Part shown: in pieces, positions 1-7,251 of the stretch
Position numbering within the stretch: the first letter of the stretch is position 1
How the letters are laid out: each line of letters opens with the position of its first letter
Assembly: GCA_001920415.1 (NCBI GenBank)
Contig: MNJR01000080.1
Location: 11,731-47,738, forward strand
Direction: 5' to 3'
DNA: 36,008 nucleotides
Source: Acidobacteria bacterium 13_1_20CM_3_53_8
GTDB taxonomy: Bacteria > Acidobacteriota > Blastocatellia > Pyrinomonadales > Pyrinomonadaceae
Notes under the pieces: model-generated
What the model was told of the DNA's origin: nothing
Databases searched by the model: none
What the model saw: the letters and a program-made list of their open reading frames with translations, nothing else
Program-made: the position numbers and the translations under genes

Positions 1-360
1 GGATTGGGCGGGAAGATTGGAAGCGGCGAGCAATATATGAGTTGGGTCGCTCTGGACGACGTGGTAGGGGCAATCGAGTTCGCGCTTGAGAACGAGAATT
101 TGAGCGGGCCTGTCAACCTTGTCTCTACGAATCCTGCCACCAATCTGGAATTCACAAAAGCGCTCGGGCGTGTATTATCGCGCCCCACATTCCTCTTCGT
201 CCCTGCATTTGCCGCTCGCCTGGCATTCGGCGAGATGGCCGATGCCCTACTGCTTTCGAGCGCACGCGTTGAACCTCTACGGTTGAAAGAGTCAGGCTAC
301 GATTTTCAATTCACCGATTTGAAAAGCGCTCTCAAACACGCGATTGAAAAGAAGGAATGA
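1..360 (+). CDS. TIGR01777-type SDR / epimerase-like protein, C-terminal part (5' truncated by window)
   Basis: The reading frame is open from the first base, so only the last 119 residues of a longer protein are visible. They match the C-terminal half of TIGR01777-family NAD(P)-binding epimerase-like proteins (YfcH/SulA-inhibitor-like, DUF1731 tail): a Gly-rich GSGEQYMSWVALDDVV segment, where family members have GxGxQxxSWIHxDD, then a block with VNLVSTNPATNLEF and a final Leu-rich helix before the stop. The substrate of this family is generally unknown, though a nucleotide-sugar or sulfolipid-like epimerisation has been suggested. The stop is followed at once by a purine-rich inverted repeat that separates it from a convergent gene. 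Family assignment is fairly secure; the reaction is not. Confidence 0.8.
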   Translation, partial: GLGGKIGSGEQYMSWVALDDVVGAIEFALENENLSGPVNLVSTNPATNLEFTKALGRVLSRPTFLFVPAFAARLAFGEMADALLLSSARVEPLRLKESGYDFQFTDLKSALKHAIEKKE

Positions 361-473
361 AAGAAGAAGGGGGAAGAGGGGAAATGGGTAAAAGGGAAAA
401 AGGAGAAAGCAGTTAGCCTTTCCCTTTTCCCCTCTTTCCCTCTTCCCCTTTTCACCCTTTCTTCTTCCTGTTC
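361..473. repeat. Heptamer-phased inverted repeat between convergent genes
   Basis: A purine-only left arm (about 361-410) is complementary to a pyrimidine-only right arm (about 418-470) around a short AGTTAGC-containing spacer. The left arm reads as drifting 7-nt units (GGGAAGA, GGGGAAA, TGGGTAA, AAGGGAA, AAAGGAG). It begins directly after one stop codon and ends directly before the stop of the opposite gene, so it may serve as a two-way terminator. It belongs to the repeat population described in the findings. Confidence 0.8.
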
Positions 474-2291
474 TCACCTGCCAACTACAAACATATGTCC
501 GGCGTTCTGCGTGTAGATTCTTCCGTCGCCGCCGATTGAAGCTGGCGTGTAGGCCGCTCCAAGGGCGAGTTGCTGGAAGATGTTTTGTCTTTGAGTTCCA
601 CCCTGATTAATGGAGTAAAGATTCCCGTCTTCGCTGTTGGCGTAAACAATGCCGCGCGAGTCAACGGCAGGCGCGTTGACGCACCACTCGAAGCCTCGCG
701 GATGATCTGAGACGCAAGAGATCGAGCCGTTAGAGAGGCGTGTGCAACTCTGCGTGTTCGTGCTCTTGAAAGTCCACTCGATGTGCATGTAGCCAGCATT
801 CGGCGTAAGCTGCGTAATGAAATACTCTTCAGGGTATGCAGCATTTGTCGCCGTGCGATCCGGCGGACAGAAAGCGTCAACACCGCAGTACGAGCCTGTG
901 TCGCTATAGTGATTGTTCTTCGTGATGACCGAATACGTCCCGTCGTGCTGGTAAATAGCAGGCGTGTCGTCCCAGCCAAAGCCGAAGTATCCTATGAACT
1001 GACCAGTCGAACTAAAATGCATCAACTCGCCTTGCAGATAGTCGTAGCCCTGCCACGCTCCGTAGAAGACGCTTCCATCGGGCGCTATGATAGGCGTTGA
1101 CGAAGAATCGTCCAGAACTCGTCCGCCGCCGTAACGGTTGGTGTCCGGGCCAATGCCTGCGCGTGCGCCAACACGGCAACCACCGGGCTGACCATTAGCG
1201 GGAAGTTGACTGTCGGAGCTTGCGGCTGTGCCGTCATTGCAACCGTCGTGGAAGTAACCGCCGTTCAAATACGATTGGGGAAAAGGCCCCGGCGCATCCG
1301 GCCCGCGCAAAGATGTATCCCACTTCGGCGTAAGATTGGGATTGACCGCGACGAGAAAGCCGTAGCGTGTAAAGAATTGAGCGCGCGTGATGCTGTAAAT
1401 GGTTCCGTCCGGCGCAATCGCTGGCGCGATGTTGAGCGCTACGCGCTGCAATCCGCAGGTTGATTGCGGAGGAACGGCATCCGGCGCTGGCGGCCAGGGC
1501 AGTTGGCTGCCGCTGAAGGCCGAGTAGCAGAGGTCTGTCGCTGCTGGCGCGTCCGGGACGAGCACGGAGTAGCTGACCTTCTGAATCGTATCGTTGGGGC
1601 TGACTTTCACTAGCCACGAATCAACCGCATCGTGCGAGTAGAAGCCTGAGTTGCTCTGCAATCTCAGCACGTTGAAATAAACGTTGCCAGCGCTGTCGGC
1701 GCTGAGTGGGCTGACTGTGAAAGTGTTCGAATCAATCATCGTTCCGAACGGGTTAAGGCGCGTGACGACGCTGCCATCGGCTTTGTTGATCTTGAATATC
1801 GTGCCGCCCTGTCCGGGGTCGTAAAGAAACCCGTTGGCTAGCACAGCGTGATAGACAGGCTCCCAGAAATCACCCTGCGATCCGGGCGGATCCCAGTCGC
1901 TGTCGAACGTCCAGATTTTCGTGAGCACGCCGTTCACCCATGAAAACTTGTTCTGGTGCCATGCCTGCGAGGAATACGTGCCCTTGTTGTAGTTGCCGGT
2001 TTTCGACTCCATGTAAACGTCGTTGCCGTCAACGAGCGGAACTTGATAATGAGCCAGAAGGTCTCCGCCGTTGAGCGCTTGCTCCTGCGGAACGAGCGGG
2101 TCGTAGACAATGTCTGCGAGAATGTTATTCAGCCTTTGGCCTGCGACGTTGGTTGAGCCAGTGTGCTGAGGGTCGTGCGCCCACTGAGGCCATGCCTGGC
2201 CGAAAGCTGAGGCGAGTCCGAGCGTCATATTGCAGATGGCGAAAGCCATAACGCACACGAATACTCGTAGAGATAGGGTGTTGAATTTCAT
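474..2291 (-). CDS. Secreted PQQ-type beta-propeller repeat protein
   Basis: 605 residues. The N-terminus is a clear Sec signal peptide: KFNTLSLR, then a hydrophobic core VFVCVMAFAICNMTLGLA, with probable cleavage near SAFGQA. The mature protein opens with WPQWAHDPQHTG, typical of PQQ-like/quinoprotein propellers. Repeated blade-like segments follow, with patterns such as DGSVVTRLNPFG, APDGTIYSITRA, APDGSVFYGAW, DSRGIVYANSEDGNLYSI and GGDGRIYTQNAG. This suggests an exported propeller binding protein or polysaccharide ligands, or an outer-surface structural role. No catalytic PQQ dehydrogenase motif or haem site (CxxCH) is evident, so an enzymatic role is not claimed. An AAGGAGA Shine-Dalgarno 7 nt upstream of the ATG fixes the start. 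The gene appears monocistronic, convergent with the upstream SDR gene. Confidence 0.8.
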   Translation of the reverse strand: MKFNTLSLRVFVCVMAFAICNMTLGLASAFGQAWPQWAHDPQHTGSTNVAGQRLNNILADIVYDPLVPQEQALNGGDLLAHYQVPLVDGNDVYMESKTGNYNKGTYSSQAWHQNKFSWVNGVLTKIWTFDSDWDPPGSQGDFWEPVYHAVLANGFLYDPGQGGTIFKINKADGSVVTRLNPFGTMIDSNTFTVSPLSADSAGNVYFNVLRLQSNSGFYSHDAVDSWLVKVSPNDTIQKVSYSVLVPDAPAATDLCYSAFSGSQLPWPPAPDAVPPQSTCGLQRVALNIAPAIAPDGTIYSITRAQFFTRYGFLVAVNPNLTPKWDTSLRGPDAPGPFPQSYLNGGYFHDGCNDGTAASSDSQLPANGQPGGCRVGARAGIGPDTNRYGGGRVLDDSSSTPIIAPDGSVFYGAWQGYDYLQGELMHFSSTGQFIGYFGFGWDDTPAIYQHDGTYSVITKNNHYSDTGSYCGVDAFCPPDRTATNAAYPEEYFITQLTPNAGYMHIEWTFKSTNTQSCTRLSNGSISCVSDHPRGFEWCVNAPAVDSRGIVYANSEDGNLYSINQGGTQRQNIFQQLALGAAYTPASIGGDGRIYTQNAGHMFVVGR

Positions 2292-2716
2292 CTAGATTCT
2301 CCTTTGTGAGACATGAAACTTGCGTTTGCGCGAAGGAACACAATCCTCCGCAAGTGTGGCGTTCTCTACGTGCAACTCGTCAGGAGCGGAGTTGTCGCGT
2401 AAAGAGCAAGCTGAAACTTTTCGAGCGATGGACTTTCGAGTTTCAGTTTATGTTGATTGAATTCCATCTGACTCTCAAGATAGCAGCCAGCTTTCAAACG
2501 TCAGAGCCTTTCTCCCACTAAGGCTTGACCGCCAGGCTCTATCTAAATTGTCAGACTTACAGTTGAAGCTTAAAGCATGAGGAAATTGCGAACTAGGATT
2601 TTCGCTTGCGAAATGAGAAGCGGAAAGCCGAGGAGCTGCCCGAAATTTCCCGAAACGGTCGCAGCCTAATTCCATCGCGGCTAGCTGTCAAGGAAAAAGT
2701 TTGGGCTAAACCGGCT
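2292..2716. other. Non-coding gap upstream of the propeller gene
   Basis: About 425 bases lie between the propeller start and the repeat at the end of the metF-type gene. It contains the propeller gene's ribosome binding site (AAGGAGA, minus strand, about 2299-2305). I see no convincing gene, no clear paired -35/-10 and no intrinsic terminator. Open frames here are short and lack recognisable protein character. Confidence 0.6.
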
Positions 2717-2868
2717 AAAGAAGGAAAAAGAAAGTCAAAAGTAAAAAGGTAAAAGGCAAAAGTGAGGCCGCAAGCCGCTTTTACAGATTTAGAGCGAAGC
2801 AGTAATAGCACTCTCTTCATCCTTATCCCTTTTGCCTTTTACCTTTTTACTTTCTCCTTCTTTTTGTC
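2717..2868. repeat. Heptamer-phased inverted repeat overlapping the metF-type 3' end
   Basis: The left arm (about 2718-2764) reads as 7-nt units AAAGTCA, AAAGTAA, AAAGGTA, AAAGGCA, AAAGTGA. The right arm (about 2825-2866) is the complement (CTTTTGCCTTTTACC...), with a spacer of roughly 60 nt. The right arm lies inside the last 25 codons of the minus-strand gene ending at 2789. The same unit family recurs at 22257-22372. Confidence 0.85.
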
Positions 2869-4732
2869 CGGCGAACTCATCCAGAGCGCTGAAGACATCC
2901 AGAGCGTAGCGTACGTTGTTGAATGGCGCGGAGACCTGCACGCCCTGAATCAGATCGCGTACGTCTATTAACAGTTCGCGCGCAATCTGCAAGCCTTCTT
3001 CGCGCCCGGCTTCTTTGCCCTGCTCCGATGCCTTTCGCATTCGCTCCATGATTGAAGGAGTCACACGAACGCCCGGCACTTCGTTGTGCAGAAATTCAGC
3101 ATTGCGATAAGAGACTAGCGGCCAGATTCCTGCAACAATGGGAATCTTCACGTGCTCTATTCGATGAAGAAAATCGCGTAGCTGCTCAGTGTCGAAAACC
3201 GGTTGAGTGATAGCGTACTGCGCGCCAGCTTCAACCTTATACTCAAATCGCTTTATCTCTTCATCCATGTTGATAGCGCCGGGATTGACGCCAACGCCAA
3301 TGCAGAACGAAGTCGGTTTTCCGATTGGGTTGTTGCCCAGGTCAAGCCCGTGATTGAGCTTGTTGACCATGTTGGTTAGACCGATTGAGTCAATGTCGAA
3401 CACTGCGGTTGATTCCGGGTACGGCCCCATCTTCGGCGGATCGCCTGTGATAAGCAGTAGGTTGCGAAGACCAAGCGCCGCAGCGCCCAACAGGTCTGAC
3501 ATCATCCCAAGAAGATTACGGTCGCGGCAGCAGTAGTGCAGCACGGATTCAATTCCAATCTCGCGCTCGACCAATACGGCAGTAGCCTGCGCGCTCATGC
3601 GCGACTGCGCGCGCGGCCCGTCCGGGATGTTCACGCCGTCAACGCCAGCTTCTTTAAGAAGTCTTATAGCATCCAGAGTCTTCGCAGCATCGCAACCTTT
3701 CGGCGGCAGAACTTCAACCGTAGTTACAAACTCGCCGCGTGTGATCTTGCGCGACCAGTTCGAGCGCTCTTCGGGCGGAACAACCTGAATGTCTGACGGG
3801 GCAAGCTCTCCTGTTCGCGCCGCCGTCGAAGTGGGAAATATGTTTTTCTGCTTTCGCGGAGAGGAGGCGCGCACGGCGTCCGAGAGCAATTTGATGTGAG
3901 CGGGCGTGGTGCCGCAGCAGCCGCCTATGAATTTCGCGCCCGACTGAATCAGACGTTTCGCATACTTCGCCATATACTCAGGCGAGCACATGTAGAACTG
4001 TCGCCCCTGAACATCGCGCGGCAATCCCGCGTTGGGCTGAGCGGAAAGTTTTTTGCGCGTTGCGTTGCGCATCTTCTCAATCGCGGAGAGCACAATGGCA
4101 GGGCCAACGCCGCAGTTTAGTCCTATAACGTCCGCGCCCCATTCATCCAGACGCGCTGTGAAAACTTCAGGCGTAGTGCCAAACGAAGTGTTGCCGTCCG
4201 TATGAATAGTCATCTGCGCGATGATGGGCAGGTCGCAAAGTTCCTGAACGGCGCGAATGGCCTGACGCATTTGAGAGATGTCGGAAAAAGTTTCCAGTAT
4301 GAAGAGGTCAACGCCGCCCTCCAGAAGCGCCCCAGCCTGCTCCTTGAACATCTCTTTCGCCTCTTCAAACGAAGTGGGGCCGTAAGGCTCTATTCTAAGT
4401 CCGAGTGGGCCAATTGCGCCCGCAACATACGCATGTTCGCCAGCAGCCTCGCGCGCCAGTCTTGCTGCCGCTACGTTTATGAGTCGCAGACTTCCTTCCA
4501 AACCATACTGCTGCAATTTATGGGCGGATGCGCCGTAAGTATTGGTCTCAAGAATGTCAGCGCCCGCGCGAACGTACTCGCTGTGAACCTCGCGCACCAG
4601 ATCAGGGCTGGTTAAATTAAGCTCGTCATAAGAGCGATTGATGTAAACGCCCTTCGAGTAGAGCATAGTGCCCATAGCGCCGTCGAAAACCAGCACCTCG
4701 TCGCTCTCGATTATGTTTCTGATGTCTTCCAT
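2789..4732 (-). CDS. Bifunctional homocysteine S-methyltransferase / 5,10-methylenetetrahydrofolate reductase
   Basis: 647 residues, the two-domain architecture of Bacillus YitJ. Residues 1 to about 290 form a cobalamin-independent homocysteine methyltransferase barrel, with the zinc ligands C207 (GLNCGVG) and C272-C273 (GGCCGTTP). Residues about 330-620 are a MetF-type FAD barrel with VEVLPPKG, NIPDGPRAQSRMS, LLLITGDPPKMG and QPVFDTEQL. Together they would make methyl-THF and supply or use methyl groups for methionine synthesis in the cytoplasm. Control: the 5' leader holds a SAM-II-like aptamer and terminator, fitting methionine feedback. Oddity: the last 25 residues (623-647; QKEGESKKVKGKRDKDEES and a short tail) are encoded by an arm of a dispersed repeat and are unlike MetF ends. 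No clear Shine-Dalgarno precedes the ATG; a repeat sits there instead. Confidence 0.93.
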   Translation of the reverse strand: MEDIRNIIESDEVLVFDGAMGTMLYSKGVYINRSYDELNLTSPDLVREVHSEYVRAGADILETNTYGASAHKLQQYGLEGSLRLINVAAARLAREAAGEHAYVAGAIGPLGLRIEPYGPTSFEEAKEMFKEQAGALLEGGVDLFILETFSDISQMRQAIRAVQELCDLPIIAQMTIHTDGNTSFGTTPEVFTARLDEWGADVIGLNCGVGPAIVLSAIEKMRNATRKKLSAQPNAGLPRDVQGRQFYMCSPEYMAKYAKRLIQSGAKFIGGCCGTTPAHIKLLSDAVRASSPRKQKNIFPTSTAARTGELAPSDIQVVPPEERSNWSRKITRGEFVTTVEVLPPKGCDAAKTLDAIRLLKEAGVDGVNIPDGPRAQSRMSAQATAVLVEREIGIESVLHYCCRDRNLLGMMSDLLGAAALGLRNLLLITGDPPKMGPYPESTAVFDIDSIGLTNMVNKLNHGLDLGNNPIGKPTSFCIGVGVNPGAINMDEEIKRFEYKVEAGAQYAITQPVFDTEQLRDFLHRIEHVKIPIVAGIWPLVSYRNAEFLHNEVPGVRVTPSIMERMRKASEQGKEAGREEGLQIARELLIDVRDLIQGVQVSAPFNNVRYALDVFSALDEFAGQKEGESKKVKGKRDKDEESAITASL

Positions 4733-4741
4733 AACTTTATT

Positions 4742-4858
4742 CTGGATTTTAGATTTTGGATTTTCGATTGGAATAATGGATGGAGCATGAGCAATGAAAT
4801 CTACTGACTAGAACTGCTCAACCTCAATCCAAAATCGGCAATCTAAAATCCAAAATAA
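4742..4858. repeat. Heptamer-phased inverted repeat inside the metF leader
   Basis: Left arm about 4744-4770 (units GATTTTA, GATTTTG, GATTTTC) and right arm about 4826-4856 (ATCCAAA, ATCTAAA type). They lie between the leader terminator and the start codon at 4732, so they displace the usual ribosome binding site. Same unit family as 16110-16189 and 34513-34616. Confidence 0.85.
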
Positions 4859-4888
4859 AAAAGTCTCGCGCTAAACAACGCGGGACTT
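4857..4888 (-). terminator. Intrinsic terminator (attenuator) in the metF leader
   Basis: On the minus strand AAGTCCCGCG pairs with CGCGAGACTT (one mismatch) around the loop TTGTTTAG, followed by a run of six T. The TGTTTAGC stretch spanning the loop and first stem base (plus-strand 4870-4877) is the exact complement of GCTAAACA in the upstream aptamer (4945-4952), so the two structures compete. This is the arrangement expected of a riboswitch expression platform. Confidence 0.85.
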
Positions 4889-4940
4889 TCGGCAAAGCCT
4901 GAAGTTTGCGGGTCTTGTTTCCTGCGGGGGAAACGCTACC

Positions 4941-4995
4941 GAGCTGTTTAGCTGCTTGTTTTGCGTGGCCGCAAGTCGCCTTAACTCACCACGTT
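4941..4995 (-). promoter_or_regulatory. SAM-II-like riboswitch aptamer
   Basis: Minus-strand RNA. P1 is CGTGG (4989-4993) pairing with CCACG (4964-4968). It encloses a 20-nt loop starting TGAGTTAA and ending CTTGCGG. An 11-nt A-rich linker (CAAAACAAGCA) then leads to GCTAAA (4947-4952), which can form a pseudoknot with the CTTGC loop. Known SAM-II RNAs have the same order and spacing: GTGGTGATTTG, GGCTTGCAGCCACG, AAACAA, GCTAAA. The match to family consensus is from memory. Transcription would start about 5 nt upstream of P1. The downstream gene makes methyl-THF and methionine, the expected target for SAM feedback. Confidence 0.82.
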
Positions 4996-5006
4996 TTTCA
5001 ATCCTG

Positions 5007-5035
5007 CTTATACGCCGCAGTTTCAAGTCTGTCAA
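5007..5035 (-). promoter_or_regulatory. Sigma-70-type promoter of the metF leader
   Basis: On the minus strand a perfect -35 TTGACA (5030-5035) is followed after 17 nt by TATAAG (5007-5012). The predicted transcription start, near 5000, falls just before the riboswitch aptamer, so promoter, aptamer and terminator form one compact control unit. Confidence 0.85.
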
Positions 5036-5040
5036 GCATT

Positions 5041-5386
5041 CTGCCCCATCTATCCCCTCGGTAACGGGTCAATCTGTATTTGTGCCCTATCTAAAATCTT
5101 TTTGTTTATCGAGAGGCGCAATGAAATGTTTTGGCCTATTTTTTCATATAGGTTAAAGCAAGGCAGCAAGGGATTTGTCTCTGATCTACTAAAATTTGAC
5201 TTCTCAGGGTGTCAACATGATTTATTACTCAAGACACAATTCTATTGATATCTTACTTGAGTGAGATTATAAATTCCGCTCATTCTCGCATTCATCCGGT
5301 TTCCGGTTTTCTTCACCGGTCTTTCAGGCGTTGCCTCTAGCAATTCGACGACGCCGTTTCAAATCTCAAGCAGCAAGAGAAACCAT
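5041..5386. other. AT-richer gap with the promoter of the orphan gene pair
   Basis: This divergent gap separates the metF promoter from the orphan gene starting at 5387. Apart from the promoter at 5245-5273 and a leader of about 105 nt containing CCGGTTTCCGG, I see no gene. The open frame covering 4956-5156 overlaps the riboswitch and looks non-coding. Confidence 0.6.
5245..5273 (+). promoter_or_regulatory. Sigma-70-type promoter for the orphan pair
   Basis: TTGATA (5245-5250), a 17-nt spacer and TATAAA (5268-5273). This is the best promoter in the gap and would start a leader of about 105 nt before the ATG at 5387. Confidence 0.65.
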
Positions 5387-6388
5387 ATGAATATACAAAC
5401 CCTAAAACCCTCTATACACCACACTCGCCACCTGACAATAGTTATTCTGTTAATCTTTCTCTGCCTGTGTAACAGTCCGGCTACGCGGGCACAAGACCTT
5501 CCCATAGCTCTCAGGTCTAACACTGAGTTATCGCCAATCAGCCCGGATGCTTTCAAGGCCTTGGCGGTTGACTATCATCAAGCATATATAAACAGAAACG
5601 GCAGTAAAAGTAATATGCGCGCAGCGATACAGGCACGCAACAGGATGATCTTCGCAACAGTGGATCAGATGGACCTGAATTTCTACAATTATCAGAAGAA
5701 AACCCGGCATCGCCGCGCGTTCTTTGATACGTTATTGGATATTCTGGAAATCGGCGCATCTACCGCGATCAGTATTACAAACGGGGAAAGAGCCAGGTCG
5801 TTGATAGCCGAAGGGTTGGGTTTCGGACAACTATCTCGCGCCGCCATCAACAAGAATTTCTCTCTAGGGGAGACACAAATTCTATTCAACAAGATGGTTT
5901 CCAAGCGCGCTCAAATATTGAGTAATGTCTTGCCTAAGACTGTGCAGAACGTAAATCAGTACCCTTGGGAGTCAGCCCTCATTGATCTGCTTAGCTATTA
6001 TCATGCGGGCACAATTGACGGAGCCTTGGAGAATCTGAACATAGATACGGGCGCTGAAGCAGCCCAAGCTACCAGACATGTGACTCAGCTAAAAATCGCT
6101 TCTGCTGAAGATCTTGGGACAGCCCTTACCCTCGATGATTTGGTAGCGAATCTATTTACCAATGCAAGGAATGCGGATACTGCCATAAGCACCCCTGCAA
6201 TCAATAAGCTTAAATCAGCTTTGAAGAGCCTTATTGATCAGGGCATTAACATTGGCGTCAGTCCGACGGACATTGACAGGCTTACTGTAGACGAATTGGA
6301 TGAGCTATACACCACGGTCAGGATTCAATTTGTTACAGATGAGACCCAACGAGGGAATCTAAAGAAGCTGGCCGACGCCCTGAAGTAA
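5387..6388 (+). CDS. Secreted protein of unknown function (333 aa)
   Basis: I do not recognise the family. The N-terminus has a signal peptide: a basic start, the core LTIVILLIFLCLCNSPATRA, and likely cleavage near TRAQDLP. The mature part (about 300 residues) appears mainly helical and polar, with one short amphipathic or hydrophobic stretch (DTLLDILEIGASTAISITNG) near residues 115-135 and an Ala/Leu/Asp-rich C-terminus. It has no Cys-based motif, no catalytic signature and no repeat. Base composition is visibly AT-richer than that of the flanking genes, suggesting recent acquisition or weak selection. It has a plausible promoter upstream. A second small gene follows after 24 nt, and a terminator then closes the unit, so the two genes probably form a two-gene operon. 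A weak AAGAGA precedes the ATG. Confidence 0.75.
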   Translation: MNIQTLKPSIHHTRHLTIVILLIFLCLCNSPATRAQDLPIALRSNTELSPISPDAFKALAVDYHQAYINRNGSKSNMRAAIQARNRMIFATVDQMDLNFYNYQKKTRHRRAFFDTLLDILEIGASTAISITNGERARSLIAEGLGFGQLSRAAINKNFSLGETQILFNKMVSKRAQILSNVLPKTVQNVNQYPWESALIDLLSYYHAGTIDGALENLNIDTGAEAAQATRHVTQLKIASAEDLGTALTLDDLVANLFTNARNADTAISTPAINKLKSALKSLIDQGINIGVSPTDIDRLTVDELDELYTTVRIQFVTDETQRGNLKKLADALK

Positions 6389-6412
6389 TTTTCTGGCTAA
6401 TAAGGAGAGCTT

Positions 6413-6763
6413 ATGCAATTCACTATAGATGGGAACGCGAATCTGAAAGATCAGGAGAACACTCTGAATTTCGCCGAGAAAGGCGCTCCGCTCAAATTGA
6501 TCTCTTATATCAGGGGATTGCCTGCGCCTGCCTCGCCGCCTCAACCGGGATCCACGGCAGCGCAGCCGGGTAATACTCATATCAACCTAGCTAGTTTCGA
6601 TCTTAGAGATCAAACGCTCAAGCTTCCCCTTCTCGCGCTTGTCGAATTAGCTGCCGGGCAGAGCACTGATGATGTATTAAAACAGAATCCCGGTAAGCAG
6701 TTGGTGTTCGTCTCCGATATTTGGGTCTCAGGTAAAATAGAGAAAGTTGCTGGCCTTAGGTGA
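6413..6763 (+). CDS. Small protein of unknown function (116 aa), second gene of orphan pair
   Basis: I do not recognise the family. A good Shine-Dalgarno AAGGAG (6402-6407) lies 5 nt before the ATG, and the gene starts 24 nt after the secreted orphan protein, so co-expression is likely. The product has no signal peptide. It opens with MQFTIDGNANLKDQENTLNF, has a central Pro/Ala/Gln linker (LPAPASPPQPGSTAAQPG, about residues 42-60) and ends with a beta-prone part (KQLVFVSDIWVSGKIEKVAG). The layout of two short ordered parts joined by a Pro-rich linker suggests a small structural or carrier protein. No enzymatic motif is seen. A strong intrinsic terminator lies about 60 nt downstream. Confidence 0.7.
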   Translation: MQFTIDGNANLKDQENTLNFAEKGAPLKLISYIRGLPAPASPPQPGSTAAQPGNTHINLASFDLRDQTLKLPLLALVELAAGQSTDDVLKQNPGKQLVFVSDIWVSGKIEKVAGLR

Positions 6764-6820
6764 GGCTTACGCTCTGAGGCCCGCACATCAACCTGCGTCC
6801 TGAATCGAAGTGATAATGGC

Positions 6821-6856
6821 AGAGGCAAAGTAGCCACCTCTTTGCCTCTTTATATT
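6821..6856 (+). terminator. Intrinsic terminator of the orphan operon
   Basis: AGAGGCAAAG (6821-6830) pairs perfectly with CTTTGCCTCT (6840-6849) around a 9-nt loop, followed by the T-rich tail TTATATTATT. It sits 58 nt after the second orphan gene. The convergent small gene ends at 6880. Confidence 0.85.
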
Positions 6857-6879
6857 ATTAGCTGCACCTGCCTGTACGC

Positions 6880-7032
6880 TCAAATTACTCTAAGCAGAAG
6901 CAGAATCAGCACGATAATTAGAATAAGCCCTAGAGTCCCGCTAGGGTAATAACCCCAACCACGGCTGTACGGCCAAGCCGGAAAAGCGCCCAGAAGCAAG
7001 ATAACCAGAATGATTATGAGAATCAGTCCCAT
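6880..7032 (-). CDS. DUF3309-type small membrane peptide (50 aa)
   Basis: Translating the minus strand from ATG at 7032 gives MGLILIIILVILLLGAFPAW, then PYSRGWGYYPSGTLG, a second hydrophobic stretch and the ending LLLLRVI. This is the DUF3309 pattern: two short membrane helices flanking a conserved W-P-x-S-x-G-W-G-Y-x-P-S-G turn. Such peptides are widespread and often stress-linked, with no assigned function. An AGAGGAGAG ribosome site lies about 8 nt before the ATG. The gene stands alone in the gap between the orphan operon terminator and the next repeat. Confidence 0.88.
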   Translation of the reverse strand: MGLILIIILVILLLGAFPAWPYSRGWGYYPSGTLGLILIIVLILLLLRVI

Positions 7033-7162
7033 AATGCTCTCCTCTCAAATTCAATAAGCATGAAGGGAGGAACTTTTCGGGGGACTCTTAATGTGGGAAG
7101 CTTATTTCCTGTGACATGCCGAATCAATATTTGAACTCAAACATTTCTGTCACGAAACTTAA

Positions 7163-7251
7163 GAGCAGTTTTCAGTTTTTAGTTTTCAGTTTTAAGTAAA
7201 AGCATTTCTCTTCTTGCTGTAAACTGAAAACTAAAAACTGAAAACTGCTCT
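7163..7251. repeat. AGTTTTC-family heptamer inverted repeat (copy 1)
   Basis: Left arm 7165-7196 (CAGTTTT, CAGTTTT, TAGTTTT, CAGTTTT units) and right arm 7221-7250, the complement (ACTGAAA, ACTAAAA). The spacer includes AAGTAAAAGCATTTCTCTTC, nearly identical to the copy at 21153-21244. The right arm contains the last five codons and the stop of the minus-strand phosphohexomutase. Confidence 0.9.

Noticed and set aside
474-2291. PQQ-dependent dehydrogenase with haem
   Set aside because: No CxxCH motif and no recognisable PQQ active-site residues; only the propeller repeat character is supported.
4861-5010. Cobalamin, SAM-I or T-box type leader for the metF gene
   Set aside because: No cobalamin-box, no SAM-I junction sequences and no T-box TGGNACC motif; the SAM-II-like pattern fits much better.
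4956-5156. Open frame on the plus strand upstream of the orphan pair
   Set aside because: It overlaps the riboswitch aptamer and promoter of the opposite strand, has no ribosome site and has no protein-like composition.
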